64,000 nucleotides of DNA. Source: an uncultured Dehalococcoidia bacterium (GTDB lineage: Bacteria > Chloroflexota > Dehalococcoidia > Lucifugimonadales > Lucifugimonadaceae). Position numbers and translations under genes: made by a program. Where the stretch lies: the NCBI GenBank assembly GCA_951812795.1, contig OX638325.1:620001-684000 (forward strand), given 5' to 3'. The notes beneath the pieces were generated by a model that was given only the letters and a program-made list of their open reading frames with translations, made no database searches and was not told where the DNA came from. Below are positions 51,471 through 60,431 of the stretch, piece after piece (the first letter of the stretch is position 1; each line of letters opens with the position of its first letter).

Positions 51471-54185
51471 GCCGGAAATCACGACATCGACGCCGCGATA
51501 CGGCGCGGAACAACCGTCGACGACGATGCCGCCAGTACTGTAGCCGTCGCCTCACCCTCCATATCCATCTCCGGGCTCGACAATTCGATGGCACCGGGCG
51601 ACAGCGACACATTCAAGGTATCCGCCACCGGACTGTCGTCCTCGCTCAGCTACGACATACGCATCGAGGCCGGGTCCGGCCTCGGCTTCGACTCGACCGC
51701 CACCGTCTATGCATGTTCCGCCGGGAGCCACGACATCGACGCCACGATACGGCGCGGCACCACGGTCGACGACGACATCTCCGAGACCGTCGCCGTCACC
51801 GCGCCCACGATCTACATCTACGGACTCGACACTTCGATGGCGCCGGGCGACAGCGACACGTTCACGGTATCCGCCACCGGGCTATCGTCGTCTCTGAGCT
51901 ACAACATACGCGTCGAAGCCGCCTCCGGCCTCAGCTTCGACTCGACCTGCACCGACGACGATCACGACTACACCGTCCCCGCAAACAGCACATCGGCCAG
52001 CACGAACGCCACCGTCTACGCATGTTCCGCCGGGAGCCACGACATCGACGCCGAGATACGGCGCGGCACCACCGTCGACGACGACATCTCCGAGACCGTC
52101 GCCGTCACCGCGCCCTCGATCTACATCTACGGACTCGACACTTCGATGGCGCCGGGCGACAGCGACACGTTCACGGTATCCGCCGCCGGGCTATCGTCGT
52201 CTCTGAGCTACAACATACGCGTCGAAGCCGCCTCCGGCCTCAGCTTCGACTCGACCTGCACCGACGACGATCACGACTACACCGTCCCCGCAAACAGCAC
52301 ATCGGCCAGCACGAACGCCACCGTCTACGCATGTTCCGCCGGGAGCCACGACATCGACGCCGAGATACGGCGCGGCACCACCGTCGACGACGACATCTCC
52401 CAGACCGTCGCCGTCACCGCGCCCTCGATCTACATCTACGGACTCGACACTTCGATGGCGCCGGGCGACAGCGACACGTTCACGGTATCCGCCGCCGGGC
52501 TATCGTCGTCTCTGAGTTACAACGTCCGCGTCGAAGCCGCCTCCGGCCTCAGCTTCGACTCGACCTGCACCGACGACGATCACGACTACACCGTACCCGC
52601 CAGCAGCACCTCGGCCAGCACGACCGCCACCGTCTACGCATGTTCCGCCGGGAGTCACGACATCGACGCCGCGATACGGCGCGGCACCACCGTCGACGAC
52701 GACATCTCCCAGACCGTCACAGTCACCGCGCCCACGATCTCCATCTCCTTACTCGACACTTCGATGGAGATAGGCGACAGCGATCAGTTCACCATATCCG
52801 CGACTGGACTCTCGTCTTCGGTCAGCTACAACATCCGAGTGGAAACCGGCTCCAGCAGCGCCCTCAAGTTCAACTCCTGCGCCGGCACGAACAGCACCGA
52901 TTCCGTCGAATTCGACGCCGGATCCGGCAATCTCTCATACACCGTGAACAACGTCACCCTCTACGCATGCGCCGCGGGAAGCGACACGCTCACCGCGACG
53001 CTGCTATCCGGAACGAATACCGTCGACACCGACACACGCTCCGTCACCGTCACCGCCGTGCCTCGCATCCTGTCCGTCGCAAAGCCGAGCGGAACCTCCG
53101 GCACCTTGGAAATCGAATACTCCGTGCCCAAAGCGCCCGGGTACTACCAGATCGACATCCTCTCGTCCGAGACCGAGACCGGGCACTACGCACGCGTCAG
53201 AAGCGAAAAACCGAGTCTTATCACGAGCATCCCTGCAGGCGACAAGGCCTCCCTCACCTCCGCCATGCTCATCACCGGAAACTACTACAAGGCCAAGGTG
53301 AGAGTCTGCGACACCTCCTCGTACGACGACGACGATTGCGGAGCCTACAGCAGCCTGTCGGACCCGGTCCTGCCCGGCACCGTCGCCGTACCGAGTCTCT
53401 CTTTATCTCAGATCGAACACCAAGGCCCCCCCGCCATTGCCACCGTGAGAGGGGAGAACCTGGACGGGTCTCGATCATACACTGTCAGATTATCCACCAG
53501 CGCCACCGACGTGTTGAAGATCGATTCGTGCACCGGAACGGACAGCAGTGACTCGAAAGTTTTCTCCATCGGCACCAGCGCCATCCCCGACGACGGAACG
53601 TTCCTGTTGATAGTGAATGTGCATGGATGCGCTGCAGGAACCGACACGCTCACAGTCACGCTTAGAAGCGGCTCCACCGACGTCGCGGCGTCCTCGCGAT
53701 CGATCACCGTCACAGACCCGCCGCGGAACCTGCGCGCCAACGGCGACAGCACGGGATTCACCGCGGGACGCGCCGTCGTGAGGTGGGACGGCGAGAACCC
53801 GGCCCAGACGTACAAGGTCCGCTACGCTCGCGAGTGTATCAATCCGGACGATGACCAGGGAATCGGGCCCTGCTCCCCCCTCCCCCAGACATGGACCACG
53901 CCCGCCAGCGCTACTTCCACCGACAACAGCGTCACCATCCAGCAGCTGGCGTTGGAGACCCTGTACCGGGTGCAGGTCAAAGAGGTCGCGCGGGGGGATA
54001 CGAATCAGACTGGTCCGACCCAGTATTCGTCTATCCGACCGACTCCACCTACACGGGCTCCGTCGGACCGATCGAACTTTTTGACGACATCGACGAGGAC
54101 CTCTGGGACGACAAGGAGTACCAGTACACCATCTGCGAAAACACCTTTCCCACGGGCCACTCGCAATATACCGACGATGCGATAG
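51420..54185 (+). CDS. Repetitive exported Ig/Fn3-like protein, 5'-truncated and frameshifted
   Basis: The frame begins inside the MFS remnant, and its real content starts about 51473 in the middle of a repeat, so the signal peptide and native N terminus are missing. Units of 103 residues contain GLDTSMAPGDSDTF, LSYNIRVEAASGLSFDSTCT, ATVYACSAGSHDID and EIRRGTTVDDDIS. Three are nearly identical (51811-52737), and the first lacks about 22 residues. More divergent Ig-like domains and an Fn3-like domain (VVRWDGENPAQTYKVRYA) follow. A G6 run at 53992-53997 then shifts the frame, and the last 60 residues are out of frame. The C-terminal domain continues in the frame ending 54631. Confidence 0.7.
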   Translation: MASVYVVGDCLCRISRGAGNHDIDAAIRRGTTVDDDAASTVAVASPSISISGLDNSMAPGDSDTFKVSATGLSSSLSYDIRIEAGSGLGFDSTATVYACSAGSHDIDATIRRGTTVDDDISETVAVTAPTIYIYGLDTSMAPGDSDTFTVSATGLSSSLSYNIRVEAASGLSFDSTCTDDDHDYTVPANSTSASTNATVYACSAGSHDIDAEIRRGTTVDDDISETVAVTAPSIYIYGLDTSMAPGDSDTFTVSAAGLSSSLSYNIRVEAASGLSFDSTCTDDDHDYTVPANSTSASTNATVYACSAGSHDIDAEIRRGTTVDDDISQTVAVTAPSIYIYGLDTSMAPGDSDTFTVSAAGLSSSLSYNVRVEAASGLSFDSTCTDDDHDYTVPASSTSASTTATVYACSAGSHDIDAAIRRGTTVDDDISQTVTVTAPTISISLLDTSMEIGDSDQFTISATGLSSSVSYNIRVETGSSSALKFNSCAGTNSTDSVEFDAGSGNLSYTVNNVTLYACAAGSDTLTATLLSGTNTVDTDTRSVTVTAVPRILSVAKPSGTSGTLEIEYSVPKAPGYYQIDILSSETETGHYARVRSEKPSLITSIPAGDKASLTSAMLITGNYYKAKVRVCDTSSYDDDDCGAYSSLSDPVLPGTVAVPSLSLSQIEHQGPPAIATVRGENLDGSRSYTVRLSTSATDVLKIDSCTGTDSSDSKVFSIGTSAIPDDGTFLLIVNVHGCAAGTDTLTVTLRSGSTDVAASSRSITVTDPPRNLRANGDSTGFTAGRAVVRWDGENPAQTYKVRYARECINPDDDQGIGPCSPLPQTWTTPASATSTDNSVTIQQLALETLYRVQVKEVARGDTNQTGPTQYSSIRPTPPTRAPSDRSNFLTTSTRTSGTTRSTSTPSAKTPFPRATRNIPTMR
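51811..52737 (+). repeat. Three 309-bp tandem repeats
   Basis: Units at 51811-52119, 52120-52428 and 52429-52737. Units 1 and 2 differ at only a few bases across 309 bp, unit 3 at somewhat more. Each encodes one 103-residue domain, so copy number change keeps the frame. High identity at third codon positions shows recent amplification by unequal crossing-over or slippage. Confidence 0.9.
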
Positions 54186-54631
54186 CAGCGGGTCTCGAGA
54201 AATGGGAGAACGCCGTGCCGCTGATCCGGGCCACACGTGTGAACACCCACAACTGCAATGACGGTACCAGGGATTCCGTGGTCATAGGTGTTGGCGACTT
54301 TTTCATGGAAACGAGGTGCGGAGTTCCGGCGGATGAAACGGCGTTAGGATGCACGGCGCGGCAACTTGAAAACCCAGATGACACGACATCGGACCTGCAA
54401 GGCATCGTCGTTGGATTAAGTTATACGTATCCGAACTTGTGGAACACGCCCGCGAACTCCTCCTGCGATACTCTATATCGCACCGTTCTGCACGAAGGAG
54501 GGCATGTATTCGGCATTGAGAATCACAACACGGTGTCAACCTATTCAATTATGAGTGAGGCGGTTTCGGACGACTGCGCGCCCAAGCCCTACGATATAGC
54601 GGCGGTCACAACTTGGTTCCAGTCCAGATGA
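53891..54631 (+). CDS. Metzincin-like C-terminal domain of the repeat protein (frame after G6 run)
   Basis: The first in-frame ATG is 53891, but protein-like sequence begins at about 53998 right after the G6 run, completing the Fn3 domain (GGYESDWSDPVFVYPTD). A zinc-protease-like domain follows: VLHEGGHVFGIENH carries HExxH with a further His, and TYSIMSEAV resembles a Met-turn. The third His is one position later than in HExxHxxGxxH, so metzincin identity is tentative. With one more G (G7) the 51420 frame and this one would be one continuous protein. The next gene starts 20 bp downstream. Confidence 0.7.
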   Translation: MDHARQRYFHRQQRHHPAAGVGDPVPGAGQRGRAGGYESDWSDPVFVYPTDSTYTGSVGPIELFDDIDEDLWDDKEYQYTICENTFPTGHSQYTDDAIAAGLEKWENAVPLIRATRVNTHNCNDGTRDSVVIGVGDFFMETRCGVPADETALGCTARQLENPDDTTSDLQGIVVGLSYTYPNLWNTPANSSCDTLYRTVLHEGGHVFGIENHNTVSTYSIMSEAVSDDCAPKPYDIAAVTTWFQSR

Positions 54632-54650
54632 CGATTGAAGAGGCTAGACA

Positions 54651-56573
54651 ATGATTGTGAAACACATGCACATATCAGTCATATTGATCGTGGCTGCCGT
54701 CTCTGCGCTTGCATTGATTGCCGCAGCCTGTTCTTCCACAGACGCTGCGGAACCACGCGACTATTTCACCGAAAGAGTGCCTCCCTGCCAAGCCTTGTCA
54801 GGAGCCCAGATCGATCCGTGCGCACGACGAAGCGTGCAAACCATCGAAACCGAAATTGCCCATGCAGTGTCTGGGCCTATAGACGCGGAAGTGCTCGCCC
54901 TTGAGAATAATGTGACTCGGCGCTACGATTCACGCTATAACCCCGTGAAAGGCTCCCACGTGGTAATGAGGGGCGTAGTAGTGCCCGGCACCACGAGGTG
55001 CGGATCCTACATGGCTATCTATGAGGCTTGGACCTATCAGGATGGCAGCGTCGGATACGACACTGGAATTGACTTCAACTGTTTCGTCGATGTGGACGTC
55101 AGAGACTACATCTTCGGCAAGGGTCCGTCACGCGTCACGATGATAGCTCATCGGGAGATGATAGGCGGGGGAATAGGTTCTCTTCTCAGGCTCCGAGACG
55201 ATTACGATCCGACGCGGATACGCACCGACGTGTTGGAGAAAGTGAAGAACAAGACCGTCGCCCAGTTCGAGGGCGGCGAGTGGGTGTTCTTTCTATCCAA
55301 CGCCTTGAATAAATTCGTGGAGGCATGGGGACTATACAGCTACTGGGACGTGCAGCGAGACGAGAGCGGACAGGTAGTTGTAGTCTCCAGACACAAGTCA
55401 AGGTTGGAAGGCAGCATCAAAGGCCACACACACGGCGCGAAAGCCCCTTGGTCGCCCGCAGATGCTGCGCAGAGAAGCCGCCACGCGGCAGAGGCGGAGA
55501 GGCTGCGAGCTTTGCTTCCGCTGACCGAGTACCCTCTCGCCGAATTCGAGGAGAAGATCGCCGCGATCGTGAAGTCCCGCAACGAAGACGCCGCAAGAAG
55601 TGCGGGCGGCTCAGTCTTCATGACCGGCATCGACGAACTCAACTCCTACTACCGAATCCAGCTGAGCGCCTACGACAACCTAACCGCTACGCCCGCGCTA
55701 CCCCTCCCGATCCCCGGCAAAGAGGTGCTCTCCCCAACCGCGACACCCACCTCCGCTTCGAAATTGACGCTGAAATCGACGCCGACGGCTACCGCGACAC
55801 ATACCCCCACTTCGACGGCTACACCTACGCCGACTGCCATTCCTAAACATACGGCGACCCCGACGGCCACACCAACTACTACCCCCGCAGCTACGACATC
55901 AGCCACGCATACCTCGACGGCAACCTCAACATCCACACCGACGCCGACTGCCACCCCTACACATACAGCGACCCCGACGGACACACCGACTCCTACTCCA
56001 ACTGAGGCGCCGCGACCGGAACCTGCAGACACCCCGACACCGACGCCAACAGCCACGCCGACGTACACACCCACTCCGACTGAGACTCCTGCGCCGGAAC
56101 CTGCAGAGACTCCCACGCCCACTCCAACCTCGACGCACACGCCAGAGCCTACCGCCACGCCGACGCCGACGCTGGAACCCACAGACACACCGACGCCGAC
56201 GCCGACCGCCACGCCGACTGAAACTCCGACACCGACAGACACGCCTGTTCCCACCGCGACACCCGTGCCCGAGCCGTCGGGCGCCGCCGCACAGGAGCCG
56301 CCGCCGCAGCCCGAGAACCTCTCCGCCCAAGCCGAGGGACCGTCCCAAGTCGACCTGTCGTGGGACGCGCCTTCCGACAACGCCACCATCACCGGGTACA
56401 GGATCCTCAGGAGGGTCCTAGGCGACGACGAGCTCACGACCATCGTCGAAGACACCGGCAACACGGAGACCGCATACTCCGACACCAACGACCTCCAGCC
56501 CGGCGCCCTCAGCGCCAGCGCCGAAAGCCCAGCCTCCGAACCCGCCAACGTCCGAACACCGCCATCGCAGTAA
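54651..56573 (+). CDS. Exported lipoprotein with Thr-Pro stalk and shortened Fn3 domain
   Basis: 640 residues. Signal peptide with lipobox IAAAC (C27). Then an alpha/beta domain of about 330 residues with no recognised family ([38 protein letters not shown]). Next a long [11 protein letters not shown]-type stalk (about residues 355-545), and a C-terminal Fn3-like domain ([28 protein letters not shown]) whose last strands are missing: ...DLQPG jumps to [12 protein letters not shown]. That jump suggests an internal deletion. AAGAGG lies eight bases before the ATG. It is 20 bp after the metzincin frame, so it is probably co-transcribed. Confidence 0.8.
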   Translation: MIVKHMHISVILIVAAVSALALIAAACSSTDAAEPRDYFTERVPPCQALSGAQIDPCARRSVQTIETEIAHAVSGPIDAEVLALENNVTRRYDSRYNPVKGSHVVMRGVVVPGTTRCGSYMAIYEAWTYQDGSVGYDTGIDFNCFVDVDVRDYIFGKGPSRVTMIAHREMIGGGIGSLLRLRDDYDPTRIRTDVLEKVKNKTVAQFEGGEWVFFLSNALNKFVEAWGLYSYWDVQRDESGQVVVVSRHKSRLEGSIKGHTHGAKAPWSPADAAQRSRHAAEAERLRALLPLTEYPLAEFEEKIAAIVKSRNEDAARSAGGSVFMTGIDELNSYYRIQLSAYDNLTATPALPLPIPGKEVLSPTATPTSASKLTLKSTPTATATHTPTSTATPTPTAIPKHTATPTATPTTTPAATTSATHTSTATSTSTPTPTATPTHTATPTDTPTPTPTEAPRPEPADTPTPTPTATPTYTPTPTETPAPEPAETPTPTPTSTHTPEPTATPTPTLEPTDTPTPTPTATPTETPTPTDTPVPTATPVPEPSGAAAQEPPPQPENLSAQAEGPSQVDLSWDAPSDNATITGYRILRRVLGDDELTTIVEDTGNTETAYSDTNDLQPGALSASAESPASEPANVRTPPSQ

Positions 56574-56690
56574 AATGCGGAGACGCTCGTCTGAAGCATC
56601 CCCAGAGGAGCCAGGGGAGCCCGACGCCCGACGGAGCCTACCACCGCATAGGAACGGAACCTTTCCGGACACCGGAACGTCATACCTTTC

Positions 56691-57191
56691 ATGCCATCTC
56701 CCCGGAACCAGAACGCGCAGAGGCGTCCGAGACTCGGCAACGGCACCCCGCCCGGAACCATCGCGTACGCATCCAAGGCCGTCTCCAGCCTGCAGCGCAA
56801 CACGCAGCACACGTTCCGTGTCCGGGCCAGCGGCGATGGAACAACCTAGGACGACGAATGGGGTGCCTGGTCCCTAGAAATCGACGCCACGACTGGAACA
56901 TGCCCGCCCGAGGACTGGTCCACGATCATCGAATCCGGGAGCAGTGGAGATCAGTACGAATACGAGCATGGAAGCTTCGGATCCATCACCGACCGGACGT
57001 TCGACATCGCCGGACACGAATACGTCATCGACCACATCAAGTGGGACGACGGCGACGACAAACTCGAGATCGAGTTCGACGACTGTATCGCCCACGCCGA
57101 GATCAGCGGCGTCGCTCTCGACAGCCGCGTCTTCGGAATCTCCACCGACCACCTCCGATCCGTCCAGGGACGAGCCCGCTCCGAAACCTGA
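56691..57191 (+). pseudogene. Decayed Fn3/beta-domain fragment
   Basis: One frame reads clearly protein-like: NTQHTFRVRASGDG, then a TAG at 56847-56849, then DDEWGAWSLEIDATTGTCPP, DWSTIIESGSSGDQYEYEHG, YVIDHIKWDDGDDKLEIEF and on to TGA 57191. The amber codon stands where Fn3-type domains often have Tyr or another residue. No usable start is seen before it. It is probably the tail of a second exported Fn3 protein that has lost its front part. It follows directly after the shortened Fn3 domain of the upstream lipoprotein, so the two may come from one rearranged gene. Confidence 0.65.
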
Positions 57192-57282
57192 GCCAAAGGC
57201 ACAGCGATTCCACTTCGACAACGCTCATGACGCGGTCTGATCGGGCTATGCGTCGACACGCGACCACAACACAGTGCACACT

Positions 57283-58002
57283 CTAGACCCTTGCAGTCTC
57301 GAGCCATTTCGCCCAAATATCCGGCAGCCACTGCACGAGATTGATCCCGACCTCGATATCCTCAGTCAGTAACCGCCCCGCGGCGTGCGTGGCTTCACGG
57401 ACGCGGTCTTCGGCGGCACGCACCTCGGGATGGTTCGGATAGCCTGGGTAACCCATGGATTGGGCGAGGTCGTTGGAGCCGAATGCGATAAGGTCGATTC
57501 CCTCAACCGCCAAGATCTCGTCGATCGTCTCGACCGCGTTCGCCGTCTCGATCTGCGCCGCAACTGTGACCTGCTCGTTGAAGCCCGCCATGTAGTCTGG
57601 CGATTCGTGCCCCGCCATTCCATACTCTCGTCCCCTTGAGGTGCCGAAGCTCCGCTCCCCTTCGGGACCGAAACGTGCCGCTTTCGCGATCCGTTCTGCC
57701 TGCTCCGGGTTATCGACATGGGGGCACAAGATACCCATGAGACCTCGGTCGAATGCCCGCAGGATGGTGTCGGTTTCGGTGTTTGGGATGCGAGCCGTGC
57801 AAGTCATCCCATGCAACTCGCCAGCGCGACACATCGCCTCGACGTCGTTCCAATCGAAGACGCCGTGCTCCATGTCGAGGTGCAGCACATCGAAACCGGC
57901 GTAGCCCGCCATTTCGGCAAGAGCTGGCGCTGGTAAGGTGAAGGTTATGCCGTAAACTTTTGATTTATTGTTAATCGCCGCTCTGATCTTGCTCGTGCGC
58001 AT
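57283..58002 (-). CDS. HpcH/HpaI-family aldolase (intact, copy B)
   Basis: 239 residues, the intact counterpart of the pseudogene at 47900-48618. Family blocks LDMEHGVFDWNDVEAMCRAG, metal ligands in AAQIETANAVE and FGSNDLAQSMG, and the full N terminus MRTSKIRAAINNKSKVYG are present. The enzyme is expected to cleave or form 2-keto-3-deoxy acids (pyruvate plus aldehyde). It would complete a dehydratase-aldolase route for aldonates with the enolase-family genes, though these are 45 kb away. The spacer behind it is duplicated from module A. Confidence 0.9.
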   Translation of the reverse strand: MRTSKIRAAINNKSKVYGITFTLPAPALAEMAGYAGFDVLHLDMEHGVFDWNDVEAMCRAGELHGMTCTARIPNTETDTILRAFDRGLMGILCPHVDNPEQAERIAKAARFGPEGERSFGTSRGREYGMAGHESPDYMAGFNEQVTVAAQIETANAVETIDEILAVEGIDLIAFGSNDLAQSMGYPGYPNHPEVRAAEDRVREATHAAGRLLTEDIEVGINLVQWLPDIWAKWLETARV

Positions 58003-58207
58003 AGTCCATTGACCCCGTTTTTGGTTGATAGTCCTTCGTGAGTTACCAAAGTTTACACGCCGATTTCACCCGAACCCTCCGCTGTCCACCGCCCAGCTAA
58101 TAGGCTACGTCACTAACGGCGAATTGTCTTTTGATCGACCAGATACCCCGCGTAACCCGCAATCACTTAAATCGCCCGGTAAGTCCACTTCCTGGGCATC
58201 CGCTGCC

Positions 58208-60286
58208 TCAATTGCCCCGTTGGTCCCCGAACTCCTCCCAACTCGCCGTACCGTCTCCGTCGAAATCAACTCGCAGCACCGGATACTGTCGAGGGTTGCC
58301 GAAATCCCAAAGATCGTCCTGTCCTGTCGTCGGGTCGAAATCGCCATCGGCATTGTCTATATCAACATTCCAGGCGCTGTAGATGCCTGTGTAGCCGGTA
58401 GGCCTTTGCATCTGCGGTGTAGTTCCGCCTGTAACCCCGGAAGCACTGCCTACATCCACACCTCTCCTTTGTCCCGATCTCTGAGAATCCCAGTAACTGT
58501 CGATGATCCTTCCTCCTCCTTCATTTGCGCCAACGAACCCAGCAATCGCTTGTATATCCTCGCGCCTGAATAGGTGCTCTCCTGTCACTCTGCCAATAGC
58601 GTAACTCGTGATGATCGCGCCGCCGTTGTACCAATTATTTCTGTACCAATTATTTCCAGACAATCCGCCCACAGCGGCTTCACCCGACACATTTCCACTT
58701 GCATAGACGGCACTGATCATCCCAATGTTAGACCCTGTGAGACCACCTACGTGCGTATGTCCGGACACGTTGCCAGTAGCGTAACTGGATATGATCGTAC
58801 CTTCGTTGTCTCCGACCAGGCCACCAATCCGATCGACCCCGTTCACCTGTGCAACGCTGTAACTGCTGATGATTGAGCCATGATTTACTCCCGCCAATCC
58901 ACCAGCATCTTGGCTGCTCTCTCCAGGCCTGCCAGACACTGTTCCTGAAGAATAACTCCCTATGATTTCACCGTGATTCCATCCCGCTAAACCGCCCAGC
59001 TCTTCTATTCCTGTCACACTACCGGTGAAATAGCTCCCGACTATCATTCCGGAATCGCTGCTAATGCCGAGCAAACCTCCGACTGAACGCTGGCCCGAAA
59101 CCTCTCCCATCGCGTAACTGTCCGCTACTCGTCCAACGCTAGACCCCGACAGTCCGCCGATTTCATCCTCTCCCGACACGGTCACATTGGCGGAGCTATC
59201 CATAATCTCCCCGAAGTTCCCGCCCACCAAACCGCCGACTCGTAAAATCCCTGATAACGTGCCACTTACGTAAGCGGCGCGGATTGTACCCCCGCTAAAA
59301 CCCACCAGTCCCCCGACTGATCTATTGCCCGACACATCCACATCAAGTAGCCGCACGTTGCTGATCTCACTCAATTCACTTGTCGCCCCGAACAAACCGG
59401 CTGAACCGGTATCGCCGAGACCATCGCGACTGATGTACAAGTTTGTGATTGTGTAACCGTTGCCGTTGAATCTGGCACTGAACCTCTCTTCACCGATCCC
59501 GATAGGCAACCAACCTACACCCCCTGTCGACTTCCTGTTCACTGAGCCAGAGGCATAGCTGTCGCGAGCCATGAAATCCAGGTCAGCCATCAATTCATAC
59601 CCAGCGCATATCCCGAAGGGACAGCCCATGTCAGGCTCCGCTCTGGGGTACGCGGATCGATAAATCTCCACATCAACCAATTCTTCATGTATCCCTGCGC
59701 CGTCTAGATCGTGCCGCATAGCATCCAGTTGCTCCAGATACCTGATCTCGATCAGACCATCGTCGTCAGCGTCGTAATCGATCAACGGTATCGGTGTAGG
59801 CGTAGGTGTAGGCGTTTCTGTCGGTGTTGCCGTCGGTGTGGGTGTAGGAGTGGTCGTCGGCGTGGGCGTGTTTGTCGGAGTCGGCGTGTGAGTCGCAGTG
59901 GCGGTATGCGTCGGCGTAAATGTGACTGTCGCTGTAGGTGTATCCATCGGGGTCGCCGTAGGAGTGATCGTCGGCGTATCGGTGGCCGTGGGAGTCGGTG
60001 TGAACGTGGGGGTGGCGGTCGGTGTTGGAGTGGGTGGCGGTGTAGGTGTGAAAGTAGGGGTGGCGGTCGGCGTTGGAGTAGGTGTCGGCGTAGGTGTGAA
60101 CGATGGATTGGCGGTCGGCGTTGGCGTAGGTGTCGGGGTCTCCGTAGGCGTCGACGTGGGTGTGGGCGTAGGTCGATCAGCAACGCAGGCAGAAGCAAAA
60201 ACCGCCGCCATCGCGATACACAAACCCAAGCTAGCCAAAACAGCCGTAATCGGCCACCTGATAAGTGCAAAGTCAGACACAATCAC
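58208..60286 (-). CDS. GLUG-repeat surface lipoprotein on Thr-Pro stalk (copy B)
   Basis: About 692 residues, closely similar to GLUG protein A in all parts: lipobox FASAC, TPTPTPT-type stalk of about 130 residues, [20 protein letters not shown] calcium-like loop, GLUG beta-helix repeats ([18 protein letters not shown] and similar), a late insertion [13 protein letters not shown], and [15 protein letters not shown] at the end. Start could be GTG 60286 or GTG 60280, the latter with GGAG at good spacing. It is an intact extracellular protein. It directly follows the intact aldolase, repeating the order of module A. Confidence 0.85.
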   Translation of the reverse strand: MIVSDFALIRWPITAVLASLGLCIAMAAVFASACVADRPTPTPTSTPTETPTPTPTPTANPSFTPTPTPTPTPTATPTFTPTPPPTPTPTATPTFTPTPTATDTPTITPTATPMDTPTATVTFTPTHTATATHTPTPTNTPTPTTTPTPTPTATPTETPTPTPTPIPLIDYDADDDGLIEIRYLEQLDAMRHDLDGAGIHEELVDVEIYRSAYPRAEPDMGCPFGICAGYELMADLDFMARDSYASGSVNRKSTGGVGWLPIGIGEERFSARFNGNGYTITNLYISRDGLGDTGSAGLFGATSELSEISNVRLLDVDVSGNRSVGGLVGFSGGTIRAAYVSGTLSGILRVGGLVGGNFGEIMDSSANVTVSGEDEIGGLSGSSVGRVADSYAMGEVSGQRSVGGLLGISSDSGMIVGSYFTGSVTGIEELGGLAGWNHGEIIGSYSSGTVSGRPGESSQDAGGLAGVNHGSIISSYSVAQVNGVDRIGGLVGDNEGTIISSYATGNVSGHTHVGGLTGSNIGMISAVYASGNVSGEAAVGGLSGNNWYRNNWYNGGAIITSYAIGRVTGEHLFRREDIQAIAGFVGANEGGGRIIDSYWDSQRSGQRRGVDVGSASGVTGGTTPQMQRPTGYTGIYSAWNVDIDNADGDFDPTTGQDDLWDFGNPRQYPVLRVDFDGDGTASWEEFGDQRGN

Positions 60287-60431
60287 TCCATTGTAGGCTG
60301 TTAATTGCCTCAGCTAACCAGAGCGCGCATATTCCTCGCCCTCCTCTGGAGTCGGAAGCGAGCGAAATGGCACCAGTTTCACATCTCGCAGGGAAGAGGG
60401 AACGCCCGTCGTCGGCGCATCCCACAACCGT

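Noticed and set aside
51446-53551. 701-residue Arg/His-rich frame
   Set aside because: It is the alternate frame of the 309-bp repeats; open only because of codon bias.
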